NCBI GenBank assembly: GCA_047611425.1
Contig: JBLFWJ010000091.1
Coordinates: 1 to 13,058, forward strand
DNA from: JBLFWJ01 sp047611425
GTDB lineage: Bacteria > Bacteroidota > Bacteroidia > UBA10329
Direction: 5' to 3'
DNA length: 13,058 nt
The translations under genes and the position numbers were made by a program. Under the pieces are notes generated by a model. That model saw only the letters and a program-made list of their open reading frames with translations, made no database searches and was not told the DNA's origin. This document shows positions 1 through 9,384 of the stretch, one piece after another (within the stretch, counting starts at the first letter, position 1; the number at the start of each line of letters is the position of its first letter).

Positions 1-523
1 CCGCGGTGTTTGCGATTACTGCGTGCCCATCAATTCTAGTCAACGCTACAGGTTGGTCTGGAAAAAGAGCATCGAGTTCTTTCTTGGTCGGATAGTCTTT
101 TGCTTCCCAATCATTTTGATCCCAACCGCGACCCAAAATCCATCCTGTAGAATTAGCCTTTTCGTGTTCTACAACGATAGCCAAAACCTCATCCCAGTTT
201 GATGTTCCTCGTAAGTCGGCATTTCTCATGCTCATTCCATATCCGTAGAAATGGCAATGTGGATCAATCAACCCAGGTAAAACATTTTTACCCTCAAGGT
301 CGATGAGTTTCGTAGCGGTATATGTAGCCAGCATCTCTTCGTTAGAACCAACCGCAACAATATTTCCATCATGGATTGCAATGGCCTGAACAACGGTTAA
401 TGAATCATCAACGGTTTGGATATTGCCATTGAATAGAATTGTATCAACTGTTGTTTTATCGGGCTTCATTTGGCAACTGACACAAAGAATCAATGATAGA
501 AAAAGGAAGTAACGAAGGTTCAT
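1..523 (-). CDS. YtcJ-like metal-dependent amidohydrolase, putative lipoprotein (N-terminal part, cut by window edge)
   Basis: The reading frame starts at ATG (521-523, minus strand) and stays open to the left window edge, giving 174 residues of what is normally a protein of about 550. The first 16 residues form a short hydrophobic signal with Cys17 as possible lipidation site; the lipobox is weak (Cys-Val-Ser before Cys17), so lipoprotein status is an inference. Next comes the small beta-sandwich typical of amidohydrolases, then LPGLIDPHCHFYG with the metal-binding His-X-His pair at residues 89 and 91, and GRGWDQNDW, which is characteristic of the YtcJ/N-acyl amidohydrolase group. Family members hydrolyse N-acyl or imide C-N bonds; the substrate cannot be told. 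It is transcribed divergently from the PurF homologue. The family call is firm, the specificity unknown. Confidence 0.88.
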   Translation of the reverse strand, partial: MNLRYFLFLSLILCVSCQMKPDKTTVDTILFNGNIQTVDDSLTVVQAIAIHDGNIVAVGSNEEMLATYTATKLIDLEGKNVLPGLIDPHCHFYGYGMSMRNADLRGTSNWDEVLAIVVEHEKANSTGWILGRGWDQNDWEAKDYPTKKELDALFPDQPVALTRIDGHAVIANTA

Positions 524-644
524 GAATATCAACTTAATCAGCCGACAAAATACATATGGATTTTCCGCGCTGAGTAATATTGAACCAGGATTGGATCATC
601 ATTATTCTGACTGGCTTTCAGAAAGTCCACCTGTTATAATCTTC

Positions 645-673
645 TTGACTGTGAATCCATTTCAATACCTTTG
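645..673 (+). promoter_or_regulatory. Bacteroidota-type promoter for the PurF homologue
   Basis: TACCTTTG at 666-673 matches the Bacteroidota -7 consensus TAnnTTTG exactly, and TTG at 645-647 lies 18 bases before it, close to the usual -33 spacing. Transcription would start near 680, leaving a leader of roughly ten bases before ATG 689. This supports ATG 689 over the upstream in-frame TTG at 671, which lies inside the -7 element. A short imperfect palindrome, CTTTC-A-GAAAG (615-625), lies just upstream and could be an operator, but that is speculative. Confidence 0.7.
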
Positions 674-688
674 TGCTTTGATAGCCAA

Positions 689-2590
<1,902 letters not shown>

Positions 2591-2655
2591 GCATCGACAT
2601 TCGGAATACCTTCAAAAAAGACAATACATTACTATTAACATACGCATCATTTTAA

Positions 2656-2672
2656 GGTCGCAACTCGCGACC
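2656..2672 (+). promoter_or_regulatory. First leader hairpin upstream of rnr
   Basis: GGTCGC, a five-base loop AACTC, then GCGACC form a perfect six-base-pair stem in the 120-base gap between the PurF homologue and rnr. No T-run follows, so it is not a typical intrinsic terminator. It pairs in layout with the hairpin at 2685-2701. Confidence 0.5.
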
Positions 2673-2684
2673 CAGATGCTCTAT

Positions 2685-2701
2685 GGAGGACATTTTCCTC
2701 C
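2685..2701 (+). promoter_or_regulatory. Second leader hairpin, just before the rnr start
   Basis: GGAGGA, loop CATTT, then TCCTCC form a perfect six-base-pair stem ending nine bases before ATG 2711. The left arm resembles a Shine-Dalgarno core, yet it lies about 20 bases from the start and is paired with its complement, so it cannot act as an ordinary ribosome binding site. It may be an RNA structure in the rnr leader or a processing site. Confidence 0.5.
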
Positions 2702-2710
2702 AATTCAATT

Positions 2711-4864
2711 ATGAAAAAGAAGAATAAAAGAACGACCCCAAAGGGGAATAAAAAGAACACCAAACAATCTAACCTCAAACATGAGGTATTAGACATTTTT
2801 GCAAACAATACTGGCAAACCAATGAATTACAAACAGGTAGCCAGCCGATTAGGAATTGACGACCAAACGGGCCGAAATATGTTGGCCAAAACCCTACATC
2901 AACTTAAAACCAGTGGAGACCTCCGCGAAATTGAGCGAGGTAAATACAAGATTAAACGCCTATCCAAACCATCGGTTGTAGGTGTGGTAGATATGACCAC
3001 TTCTGGCGCTGCCTACGTGGTGTGTGAAGGCGTGGATAAAGATGTTTATATCAGTTCGCGTAAAGTGCGACACGCGTTGCACAAGGACACCGTAAAGGTT
3101 AACGTGACTTTAAATAGTCGAAGTGGCAAGCCAGAAGGCGAGATTGTTGAAGTGCTTGAACGGGCAAAAACGAAGTTCGTGGGAATCCTGCAGGCGGATC
3201 GCGGATTCGGGTTTTTAATAGCCGATGATCAACGCATGAACGTGGACATTTTCATTGGAAACGATGACCTGAATGGTGCACGAGATGGCGAGAAGATTAT
3301 TGTTGAGATGACCGGTTGGGATCCGAAAGCGAAAAACCCAGTTGGTCGTGTAATCATGGTGCTGGGTAAGCCAGGCGAAAATGACACTGAGATGCATTCC
3401 ATCTTGGCGGACTTTGATTTCCCACTGAGCTTTCCCACCAATGTTGAGGCGGAGGCAGAAGCCATTCCAACGGAGATTTCGAAAGACGAAATTGCCAAAA
3501 GGCGGGACATGCGTGAGGTACCAACTTTCACCATTGACCCAGATGATGCCAAGGATTTTGACGATGCCATCTCCGTTAGGAAACTGGAAAACGGGCACTT
3601 TGAAGTTGGTGTTCACATTGCAGATGTGAGCCATTACGTTAAGCCGGGATCCATTTTGGACAAGGAGGCATACGAAAGAGCGACATCCATTTATTTGGTG
3701 GATCGGGTTATCCCAATGCTCCCAGAAAAACTTTCGAATGGCGTTTGCTCGCTTCGTCCAAACGAAGAAAAGCTCACGTTTTCTGCTGTGTTCGAAATGG
3801 ACATGAAAGCCAAAGTCTACGACTCTTGGTTTGGTAGAACGGTCACGCTTTCCGACAAACGTATGACCTATAACGATGCTCAAAGCATCATTGAAGGCGG
3901 AGAAGGCGAACTCAAAGAGGAGGTGCTTACGGTTTTCGAAATGTCAAAAATCCTCAGGAAAGATCGGTTTGATAACGGAGCCTTGGCATTTGAAAAAGAC
4001 GAAGTAAAATTCAGGTTGGACGAGAAAGGAAACCCAGCGGAGGTGTTCATCAAGGAATACAAAGACAGTAATAAGTTGGTGGAGGAATTTATGCTTCTAG
4101 CCAACCGTAGCGTGGCCAAATGGTGCTCTATAGACAGGAATAAAAACCATCGAACATACGTTTATCGAATTCACGATGAGCCTTCGCAAGAGCGGCTGGA
4201 AGCACTTGTTCAAATTGCTGGAACGATGGATCATCAGGTTCAATTGGGGTCAAGAAAAGTGCTTACAGCCTCGTTAAACAAACTACTGAAAGACATTAAA
4301 GGAACGGGAGAAGAGAACATGCTGAGCACGCTCACAATTCGATGTATGTCAAAGGCGGCATACAGCACTGAGAATATTGGTCATTACGGACTTGGGTTCG
4401 ATTTCTATTCTCACTTTACGAGCCCGATTAGAAGGTATCCAGACGTTATCGCACACAGATTGCTGCAACGTTATTTGGATGAGGAAAAATCACTTAACGA
4501 CCCAGAATTGGAAAGCAGATGTAAGCATTGCTCCGAAATGGAGAAGAAGGCTACGGATGCTGAACGGGCAAGTACCAAATTCATGCAAGCCAAGTATTTG
4601 GCAGAGCATGTAGGCGAGGAATTCGTTGGTCTGATTACAGGAGTAACCGAATGGGGCGTTTTTGTTGAGATAAAAGAAAACCGCTGCGAGGGGATGATTC
4701 GGCTAAGAGATATGGATGACGATTTTTATTCATTTGACGAAAAAACCATGTCGGTTTCTGGTTCCACCACAGGCAACACACTTCGGCTTGGCGATGAAAT
4801 CAATATTCGTGTGAAACGAGTATCGGTTGAAAAACGGCAGATTGATTTGGAATTGTTGGCCTAA
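2711..4864 (+). CDS. rnr: Ribonuclease R (RNB-family 3'-5' exoribonuclease)
   Basis: A processive 3'-5' exoribonuclease that degrades structured RNA in the cytoplasm. The 717 residues show, in order, a lysine-rich start (1-23), a winged-helix RNase R N-terminal domain (about 24-85), two cold-shock domains (about 88-230), the RNB catalytic domain (about 262-600) and an S1 RNA-binding domain (about 630-715). The catalytic aspartates are visible in IDPDDAKDFDDA as Asp276, Asp282, Asp284 and Asp285, matching Asp201, 207, 209 and 210 of RNase II. HIADVSHYV and TSPIRRYPD (570-577, with Arg574) are the other family signatures. E. coli RNase R is longer (about 813) with a basic C-terminal tail; here the tail is missing and the basic patch is at the N-terminus. 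It lies 120 bases after the PurF homologue on the same strand, possibly co-transcribed. Confidence 0.96.
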   Translation: MKKKNKRTTPKGNKKNTKQSNLKHEVLDIFANNTGKPMNYKQVASRLGIDDQTGRNMLAKTLHQLKTSGDLREIERGKYKIKRLSKPSVVGVVDMTTSGAAYVVCEGVDKDVYISSRKVRHALHKDTVKVNVTLNSRSGKPEGEIVEVLERAKTKFVGILQADRGFGFLIADDQRMNVDIFIGNDDLNGARDGEKIIVEMTGWDPKAKNPVGRVIMVLGKPGENDTEMHSILADFDFPLSFPTNVEAEAEAIPTEISKDEIAKRRDMREVPTFTIDPDDAKDFDDAISVRKLENGHFEVGVHIADVSHYVKPGSILDKEAYERATSIYLVDRVIPMLPEKLSNGVCSLRPNEEKLTFSAVFEMDMKAKVYDSWFGRTVTLSDKRMTYNDAQSIIEGGEGELKEEVLTVFEMSKILRKDRFDNGALAFEKDEVKFRLDEKGNPAEVFIKEYKDSNKLVEEFMLLANRSVAKWCSIDRNKNHRTYVYRIHDEPSQERLEALVQIAGTMDHQVQLGSRKVLTASLNKLLKDIKGTGEENMLSTLTIRCMSKAAYSTENIGHYGLGFDFYSHFTSPIRRYPDVIAHRLLQRYLDEEKSLNDPELESRCKHCSEMEKKATDAERASTKFMQAKYLAEHVGEEFVGLITGVTEWGVFVEIKENRCEGMIRLRDMDDDFYSFDEKTMSVSGSTTGNTLRLGDEINIRVKRVSVEKRQIDLELLA

Positions 4865-4871
4865 GATTAGG
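4860..4871. repeat. Palindrome containing both convergent stop codons
   Basis: CCTAA-GA-TTAGG is a perfect inverted repeat. Its left arm holds the TAA stop of rnr (4862-4864) and its right arm holds the TAA stop of the minus-strand kinase (4867-4869), with only two bases between them. Confidence 0.7.
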
Positions 4872-5976
4872 AAGGCAGCGTAAAGTGAAAGACGCTGCCT
4901 TTACCAGGCTCTGATTCAGCCCAGATTTCGCCACCGTGCAGTTCAACAACTTTTTTGCAATGCGCTAGGCCAATTCCTGTACCAGGGTAAGAATCTCGAT
5001 CATGTAAGCGCTTAAAGATCACGAAGATTTTCTTCAGGTCTTTTGGCTCCATTCCGATGCCATTGTCCGACAAGGTAAAGTGCCATAGGTTTTCAACATC
5101 ATTTAGCGATGCCTCAACTTTGATTATTGGAGGGGTGTTTGGGTCTCTGAATTTTATCGCGTTGCTTATCAAATTCTGAAAGAGTAATCGAATGCCAATT
5201 TCATAACCTAAAATAGTGGGCAATGGGTCAACAAGAAGAACCGTTTCAGTTTTGGTAATACGAGAATTTAAATCTTCAGAAACGGCTTTAACCAATCCAT
5301 TTAGATTTAGAGCCGTTGCCTTTTTTTCTGTGCCGATTTGTGAATAATCCATCAGATCAACAATCAATTCTTGAGCGCGGAGATTGGAGCCCTTCATCAT
5401 TGTGAAGTATTCCATCTCCTTTTCGGTAAGCTTCGATCCATGTTGATCCAAGAAAAGATCAATTAAGCCCATCATACTTCTAATGGGTTCTTGAAGGTCG
5501 TGCGAGGCGATATATGTAAACTGCTCTAACTCTTCGTTCTTCTTTTTTAGTTGTCCAGACTGAAGCTTTATCCGTTGTTGGCCTACTTTTCGTTCATGAA
5601 TGTCGGCAATGGATCCAATCATTCTGGTCGGATTGCCATCGTCATCCCATACGGCCTGCCCGGTGCCAAGAAACCACCGATACTTACCCAACTTGATTTT
5701 AAGCCGATACTCTAGCACAAAAGGGACATGCTCTTTAAAGTGATTGTCCAATAGCGCAGAGGCTCTCTCTTGATCATCGGGATGAAGAGCCGCACCAAAA
5801 TTGGCAAGAGAGGCTTCAATCTCACCGGGTTTATAACCTAATAGATTGTAAAACTGTGGAGACCACCATTCGTCTTCTCCATTTACATCCATCCAATCCC
5901 AAATTCCAGCACTAGAACCTGCAATTGCCAGCTTAAACCGAATTTGAGACTCTTTCAATTGAACTGTTTTGTTCAA
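4867..5976 (-). CDS. Kinase fragment 4: complete PAS5-HisKA-HATPase_c module
   Basis: After the second TAG, 369 codons from a TTG at 5974-5976 encode a whole kinase unit. PAS5 (about 10-130) is followed by a coiled linker, the HisKA H-box IASHDLQEP with His159 (codon 5500-5502), the N-box NLISNAIKF (267-275, Asn272), the G1 box DNGIGM (304-309) and the G2 box GTGIGLA (332-338). All catalytic motifs are intact, so if translated by re-initiation this piece could still dimerise and autophosphorylate without the upstream sensors. The TTG start is only the first available one, and no promoter is evident nearby. More likely it is simply the 3' end of the broken gene. Confidence 0.6.
   Translation of the reverse strand: MNKTVQLKESQIRFKLAIAGSSAGIWDWMDVNGEDEWWSPQFYNLLGYKPGEIEASLANFGAALHPDDQERASALLDNHFKEHVPFVLEYRLKIKLGKYRWFLGTGQAVWDDDGNPTRMIGSIADIHERKVGQQRIKLQSGQLKKKNEELEQFTYIASHDLQEPIRSMMGLIDLFLDQHGSKLTEKEMEYFTMMKGSNLRAQELIVDLMDYSQIGTEKKATALNLNGLVKAVSEDLNSRITKTETVLLVDPLPTILGYEIGIRLLFQNLISNAIKFRDPNTPPIIKVEASLNDVENLWHFTLSDNGIGMEPKDLKKIFVIFKRLHDRDSYPGTGIGLAHCKKVVELHGGEIWAESEPGKGSVFHFTLPS
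4872..4901 (+). terminator. Terminator-like hairpin downstream of rnr
   Basis: AAGGCAGCGT (4872-4881) and ACGCTGCCTT (4892-4901) form a perfect ten-base-pair GC-rich stem with a ten-base loop, seven bases after the rnr stop. On the plus strand only a short T-run (4900-4902) follows, so the terminator is weak or needs help. The hairpin lies inside the last codons of the minus-strand kinase, so its sequence is also under coding constraint. Confidence 0.55.
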
Positions 5977-5997
5977 TAGACCTTCTTCTGCAGATTT

Positions 5998-6702
5998 CTA
6001 ATCATCAATGTCTACGATAGTACCAATCATTCTGGTTGGCACGCCTTCTTCATTCCACATTGCTTGACCAGTAGCCAGAAACCATTTGTATTCGCCAGAC
6101 TTGGTTTTAACCCGAGACTCTTCAATAAATGGCTCCTCCTCCGTTAGGTGGGCATCTACGGCAGCAAATGTCCGCTCGGTATCATCTGGATGCATGAATT
6201 CAGAGAAGGACTTAAATGATGGTTTAATCTCTTGATTATCATAACCAAGCAGCGTATAAAATTGAGGCGACCACCAGTCTTCTTCTACTCTCTGGTCTTC
6301 CTCTACGCCAATTTCTTTCCAGTCCCAAACACCAGCACTGGCTCCTGCAACTGCCGCATGAAACCGGGTTTCCGATTCCGTTATAGCCTCCAAGTATTCG
6401 ATTTCTTTTGTAACGTCACGGTCCGTTCCAATCATGCGAATGGCATTGCCATCCTCGTTAAAGAAAACCTGACCCATGGCATTTACGTGCCTGACCGCCC
6501 CATCTTTTGCAACCACCCGATAAGTAGAGTTCAACTGACCGTTCGCGTTCTTTATGGCCTCGCTTACTTTCTTTACAGCGTTATCAAGGTCTTGAGGATG
6601 TAAACAGCTTTTCCAAGTTTCAAAGTTGATCTCGGAACCATTTGGATCAATATCGTAGAGCAGATACATGTTTTCGTCCCAGTCTACTGTATTGAGCGAC
6701 AT
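5998..6702 (-). pseudogene. Kinase fragment 3: PAS3 and PAS4
   Basis: This 234-codon frame is in phase with fragment 2 and separated from it by the TAG and one Asp codon. It holds the rest of PAS3 (NTVDWDENMYLLYDI to RMIGTDRDVT) and most of PAS4 (ASAGVWDWK to RMIGTIVDIDD). It ends at TAG 5998-6000 in the linker after the PAC motif, where related linkers carry Arg, Gln or Leu. PAS4 and PAS5 are close duplicates sharing WWSPQFY, HPDD, KWFL or RWFL, and PTRMIG. An ATG at 6700-6702 could permit re-initiation, but the product would lack both sensor start and kinase core. Confidence 0.75.
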
Positions 6703-6705
6703 GTC

Positions 6706-7806
6706 CTAGTCCCACACTCCTGTACCGGCCGACTTCAATGCTAACGCAAGTTTTTCTTCTGCAATTCTCAGATCTTTTATATCATAATTAAGGCCAATCA
6801 TTTTGATGGGACCTCCTTTTTCGTTGCGGAATACGCGGCCTTGGCCATGAAGATATCTGACCGTACGGGCTGGCCACACAACTCTGAATACGGTATCGAA
6901 GATTGCTTTTCCTTCGATTGCAAGGTTTACCAAGTTCTGAGACGCTTCCTGATCTTCAAGATGCACACCATTAGTCCAAGCCTCGTAGGTTCCTGAAAAA
7001 GTAGTTTCAGTAATGCCATATAAATCATACATCCCCTTATCCCAAATAAGCGAATTTGTCAGAATGTCCCATTCCCAAACACCTGTTCCTGTCGACTCCA
7101 ATGCCAATTCCAGCTTTTCCTGAATCATCCTCTGATTGGTCAGGTCCACATGTGAACCAACCACTCTTATCGGCTGGTCGTTTTCATCCCACTCTATTAC
7201 TTGCCCCGAGTATTTGGCCCAAACTAAGGTTCCGTTTTTATGAAGATACCGAACCACCCCCTCGTATCGAACTTCTCCTTTTGATGCAACAGGCTTCTCA
7301 AATTGCTCAAATACCTTGGGTAAGTCCTCTAGCTCGTCCGGTCCATACCCGAACATTTCTTTGAAACGAGGGCTATAAATCTTGGTGTTTTCTTTCAAAT
7401 TCCAGTCCCAATATCCAGCTAAGGCCGACTCAATCACCGTTGTGTAGAAATGCTCCCGCTCGACCAGTTTGTTGTTGGCTCGTCCCAACTCTATTAGCTT
7501 AACCACTTGTTGAGAGAGCGCTTTTAGGCTTTCAATCTGATTAACACTCAAACTGTTTGGCTGGTTATCAATAACGCAGAGCGTTCCGAGCGAATGATCA
7601 TTGGATGTATTGAGAGGCACTCCAACATAGAAAATCACGTGTGGATCCCCGGTAACTAGAGGGTTGTCGCTAAAGTGCGCATCTTCCCGCGAATCAGGTA
7701 CAATGAGAACCTCATCTGGCTTGTTTATGGCGTGCGCACAGAAAGCGAGGTGTTTCCGTAGCATCCAGCCCATGATGGGATTTAAACCACTGCCGAGTTG
7801 GGTCAA
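6706..7806 (-). pseudogene. Kinase fragment 2: rest of GAF, PAS1, PAS2 and start of PAS3
   Basis: Real homology begins at LAFCAHAI (from 7749 downward). The preceding 19 codons, back to a TTG at 7804-7806, are an out-of-frame reading of fragment 1 and not a credible start. The GAF domain finishes with FYVGVPLNTSNDHSLGTLCVI. Two PAS/PAC units follow, beginning near ESALAGYWDWN and ESTGTGVWEWD. The frame ends in the first strand of PAS3 at SAGTGVWD, where TAG (6706-6708) replaces the expected TGG. Confidence 0.75.
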
Positions 7807-7960
7807 TAAGACTGATCAACGAAATTGGAGTACCGCAAATTTGTGCGGCAAGCCACGTGAGATTGTCATAGTCTTCTTCTGGAAGCGTGTCTAGAATAGC
7901 ATACGAATGCAGTTCCGATACACGGCTTGATTCATTAGCCGGAATCTCAGGATTTTTCAT
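7712..7960 (-). pseudogene. Kinase fragment 1: N-terminal half of the GAF domain
   Basis: This 82-codon frame encodes the start of the GAF domain, including ILDTLPEEDYDNLTWLA and SLIDPTRQWFKS, both typical of cytoplasmic GAF-PAS kinases of Bacteroidota. Homology ends at Arg72 (codon 7745-7747). The remaining ten codons (FLCARHKQAR) are out-of-frame readthrough before the stop. On its own the piece is half a fold and unlikely to function. Confidence 0.7.
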
Positions 7961-7969
7961 TGATTGGAT

Positions 7970-7997
7970 AGGATGGAAAGATAAATGTAGCCATCCT
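7970..7997. repeat. Inverted repeat in the divergent kinase/peptidase promoter region
   Basis: AGGATGG (7970-7976) and CCATCCT (7991-7997) form a perfect seven-base-pair inverted repeat with a 14-base spacer. On the minus strand the spacer contains TACATTTA (7982-7989), one base off the Bacteroidota -7 consensus, which could serve the kinase; no clear -33 element was seen. The repeat could be an operator or a leader hairpin. Confidence 0.35.
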
Positions 7998-8041
7998 TGA
8001 TGCTAATTGTCTTGGTTTTCGAAAGGCTTGGTGGTTCATGC

Positions 8042-8049
8042 TACTTTCG
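8042..8049 (+). promoter_or_regulatory. Possible -7 element for the peptidase operon
   Basis: TACTTTCG differs by one base from TAnnTTTG and lies 19 bases before the chosen ATG at 8069. No TTG occurs at proper -33 spacing, so this is a weak candidate. Confidence 0.3.
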
Positions 8050-8068
8050 GCCTGTTAAACCCTATGAA

Positions 8069-9379
8069 ATGAAGAGGCTACTTTTTACTGTGATTGGCAT
8101 TAGCCAACTACTGGTTGTTTTTGGACAGCAGAATGAAATTCAAACGGCTCTTTTTGAGCTTCCTGACGTTTCGTTCGAGGAGATTAAAACGCCTGATGAT
8201 TTTGAGTCGGCATTTGAGCTTAAAATCAAACAGCCCATTGATCATCAAGATCCATCCAAGGGGTATTTCCATCAGAAAGCCTTCTTGTCTCACCGAGGAT
8301 TTGATAAAACAAATGTGATGGTTACCGAGGGATATCAGCGAACCAAGAATCGCGTGTATGAGCTCACAGAACTGTTGGATGCTAACCAAATTCAAGTTGA
8401 GCATCGGTATTACGGTAAGAGTCTTCCTGATTCCATGGACTATCAATACTTAACGTTGGAACAGGCCACGGCCGACCTTCATAATATCAATGAATTATTC
8501 AGAAAAATATATGACGGGAAATGGGTGAGCACAGGAATCAGCAAGGGGGGACAGACAACTATTTATTATCGGTTTTTCTATCCGGAGGATGTTGATGTAA
8601 GCGTGCCGTATGTTGCCCCATTGACCCAACATTTTGAGGACGAGAGAATTTACAAATTCCTTGATACGGTTGGAACGAAGGAGTGTCGAGCAGCCATTTT
8701 GGATGTTCAGAAACGAGTATTACAGAACAGGGAGGCGGCATTAGATAAAATGAAATGGTACAGCAAAGGGGCAGGACTTACATTCAATTACCACTCATTG
8801 GAAGAGGCATTTGAATTTGCAGTACTTGAGTACCCATTTTCGTTTTGGCAATGGGGCACCAAGTGTGAAGACATTCCCTCTTCGGATGTATCGTTCGACT
8901 CACTCCTCACACATTTTGTTGGAACCAGCGGAGTTGATTTCTTTTCTGATCGAGATGTAAAAGCATACGCTTCGCACTACTACCAAGCAGCCTCTCAAAT
9001 GGGATACTATGGCTATGAAACAGAAGAATTGGAAGGCTTAATTAAGGCCCTGCCGATGAAACCACACCCTCATGCTGCTTTCACCCCGAACAAGATGAAG
9101 GTTGAATTTCATAACTCGGTTCCATTGGCTACGGCAAAGTGGATAAAAGTAAAAGGGAATCGATTTCTTCACATCTATGGAGCAGCAGACACATGGACGG
9201 CCAATGCTGTCCGTCCGACCAAAGGCGTGGATGCCGAATGGTTCTTCATGTCTGGAAAGGATCATGGAGCAGCACGGATAAAGAACATGACTGAAGCAGA
9301 TCAAAAGCGTTTTATTGGGTCGTTAGAAAAGTGGCTAGAAGTCAAAATTGAAAACCCGTTTAAGTCGGATTCAAAATAG
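8069..9379 (+). CDS. Secreted S28/S37-family serine peptidase (prolyl tripeptidyl aminopeptidase type)
   Basis: A secreted alpha/beta-hydrolase peptidase of 436 residues, expected to release short peptides from N-termini, often after proline. The start at ATG 8069 gives a clean signal peptide (KRLL, hydrophobic core, likely cleavage after VVFG before QQ); an in-frame ATG at 7997 would add 24 unlikely residues and spoil it. Family hallmarks are QPIDHQDP, VMVTEGYQ, VEHRYYGKS and the nucleophile motif GISKGGQTT with Ser158. The other probable triad members are Asp374 in GAADTW and His399 in GKDHGAA. Pfam would probably call it Peptidase_S37, while Bacteroidota genomes often label such proteins S28. 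It heads a three-gene operon, with the next gene starting five bases after its stop. The substrate and the reason for its pairing with lipid genes are unknown. Confidence 0.85.
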   Translation: MKRLLFTVIGISQLLVVFGQQNEIQTALFELPDVSFEEIKTPDDFESAFELKIKQPIDHQDPSKGYFHQKAFLSHRGFDKTNVMVTEGYQRTKNRVYELTELLDANQIQVEHRYYGKSLPDSMDYQYLTLEQATADLHNINELFRKIYDGKWVSTGISKGGQTTIYYRFFYPEDVDVSVPYVAPLTQHFEDERIYKFLDTVGTKECRAAILDVQKRVLQNREAALDKMKWYSKGAGLTFNYHSLEEAFEFAVLEYPFSFWQWGTKCEDIPSSDVSFDSLLTHFVGTSGVDFFSDRDVKAYASHYYQAASQMGYYGYETEELEGLIKALPMKPHPHAAFTPNKMKVEFHNSVPLATAKWIKVKGNRFLHIYGAADTWTANAVRPTKGVDAEWFFMSGKDHGAARIKNMTEADQKRFIGSLEKWLEVKIENPFKSDSK

Positions 9380-9384
9380 AACCC

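Larger units (their letters stand above)
4867..7960 (-). pseudogene. Broken GAF + five-PAS sensor histidine kinase
   Basis: Four consecutive minus-strand reading frames join into one protein of about 1030 residues: an N-terminal GAF domain, five PAS/PAC repeats, a HisKA dimerisation domain and a HATPase_c domain. There is no signal peptide or membrane segment, so the intact form would be a soluble cytoplasmic sensor autophosphorylating on His and passing phosphate to a response regulator; none is nearby. Three lesions break it: a frameshift at about 7745-7750, where the GAF sequence ETPR jumps frame to LAFCAHAI, and in-frame TAG codons at 6706-6708 and 5998-6000. The first TAG replaces a Trp present at the same place in the four other PAS copies. 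Start ATG 7958-7960 is followed by MKNPEIPANES, a usual start for this GAF class. The sequence between lesions is well preserved, so decay looks recent. Sequencing error could explain the frameshift but hardly two base substitutions. Confidence 0.85.

Noticed and set aside
609..627. Possible operator GACTGGCTTTCAGAAAGTC upstream of the PurF promoter
   Set aside because: Symmetry is imperfect and two different centres are possible, so it is not reported as a separate feature.
671..688. TTG at 671 as start of the PurF homologue
   Set aside because: It falls inside the TACCTTTG promoter element, and ATG 689 gives the usual short propeptide before the nucleophile Cys.
2656..2672. Intrinsic terminator for the PurF homologue
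   Set aside because: The stem is short and no T-run follows it; it also lies more than 60 bases from the stop.
3215..3883. Antisense open frame of 222 codons inside rnr
   Set aside because: It lies fully within the well-supported catalytic region of RNase R, its translation has no recognisable domain, and the sense strand explains the sequence.
5998..6708. Stop-codon recoding (TAG read as an amino acid) in the kinase
   Set aside because: The same gene also carries a frameshift, and TAG is the normal stop of the peptidase gene in this window, so decay is the simpler reading.
7997..8068. ATG 7997 as start of the peptidase
   Set aside because: The extra 24 residues resemble no signal peptide and would precede a perfect one starting at 8069.
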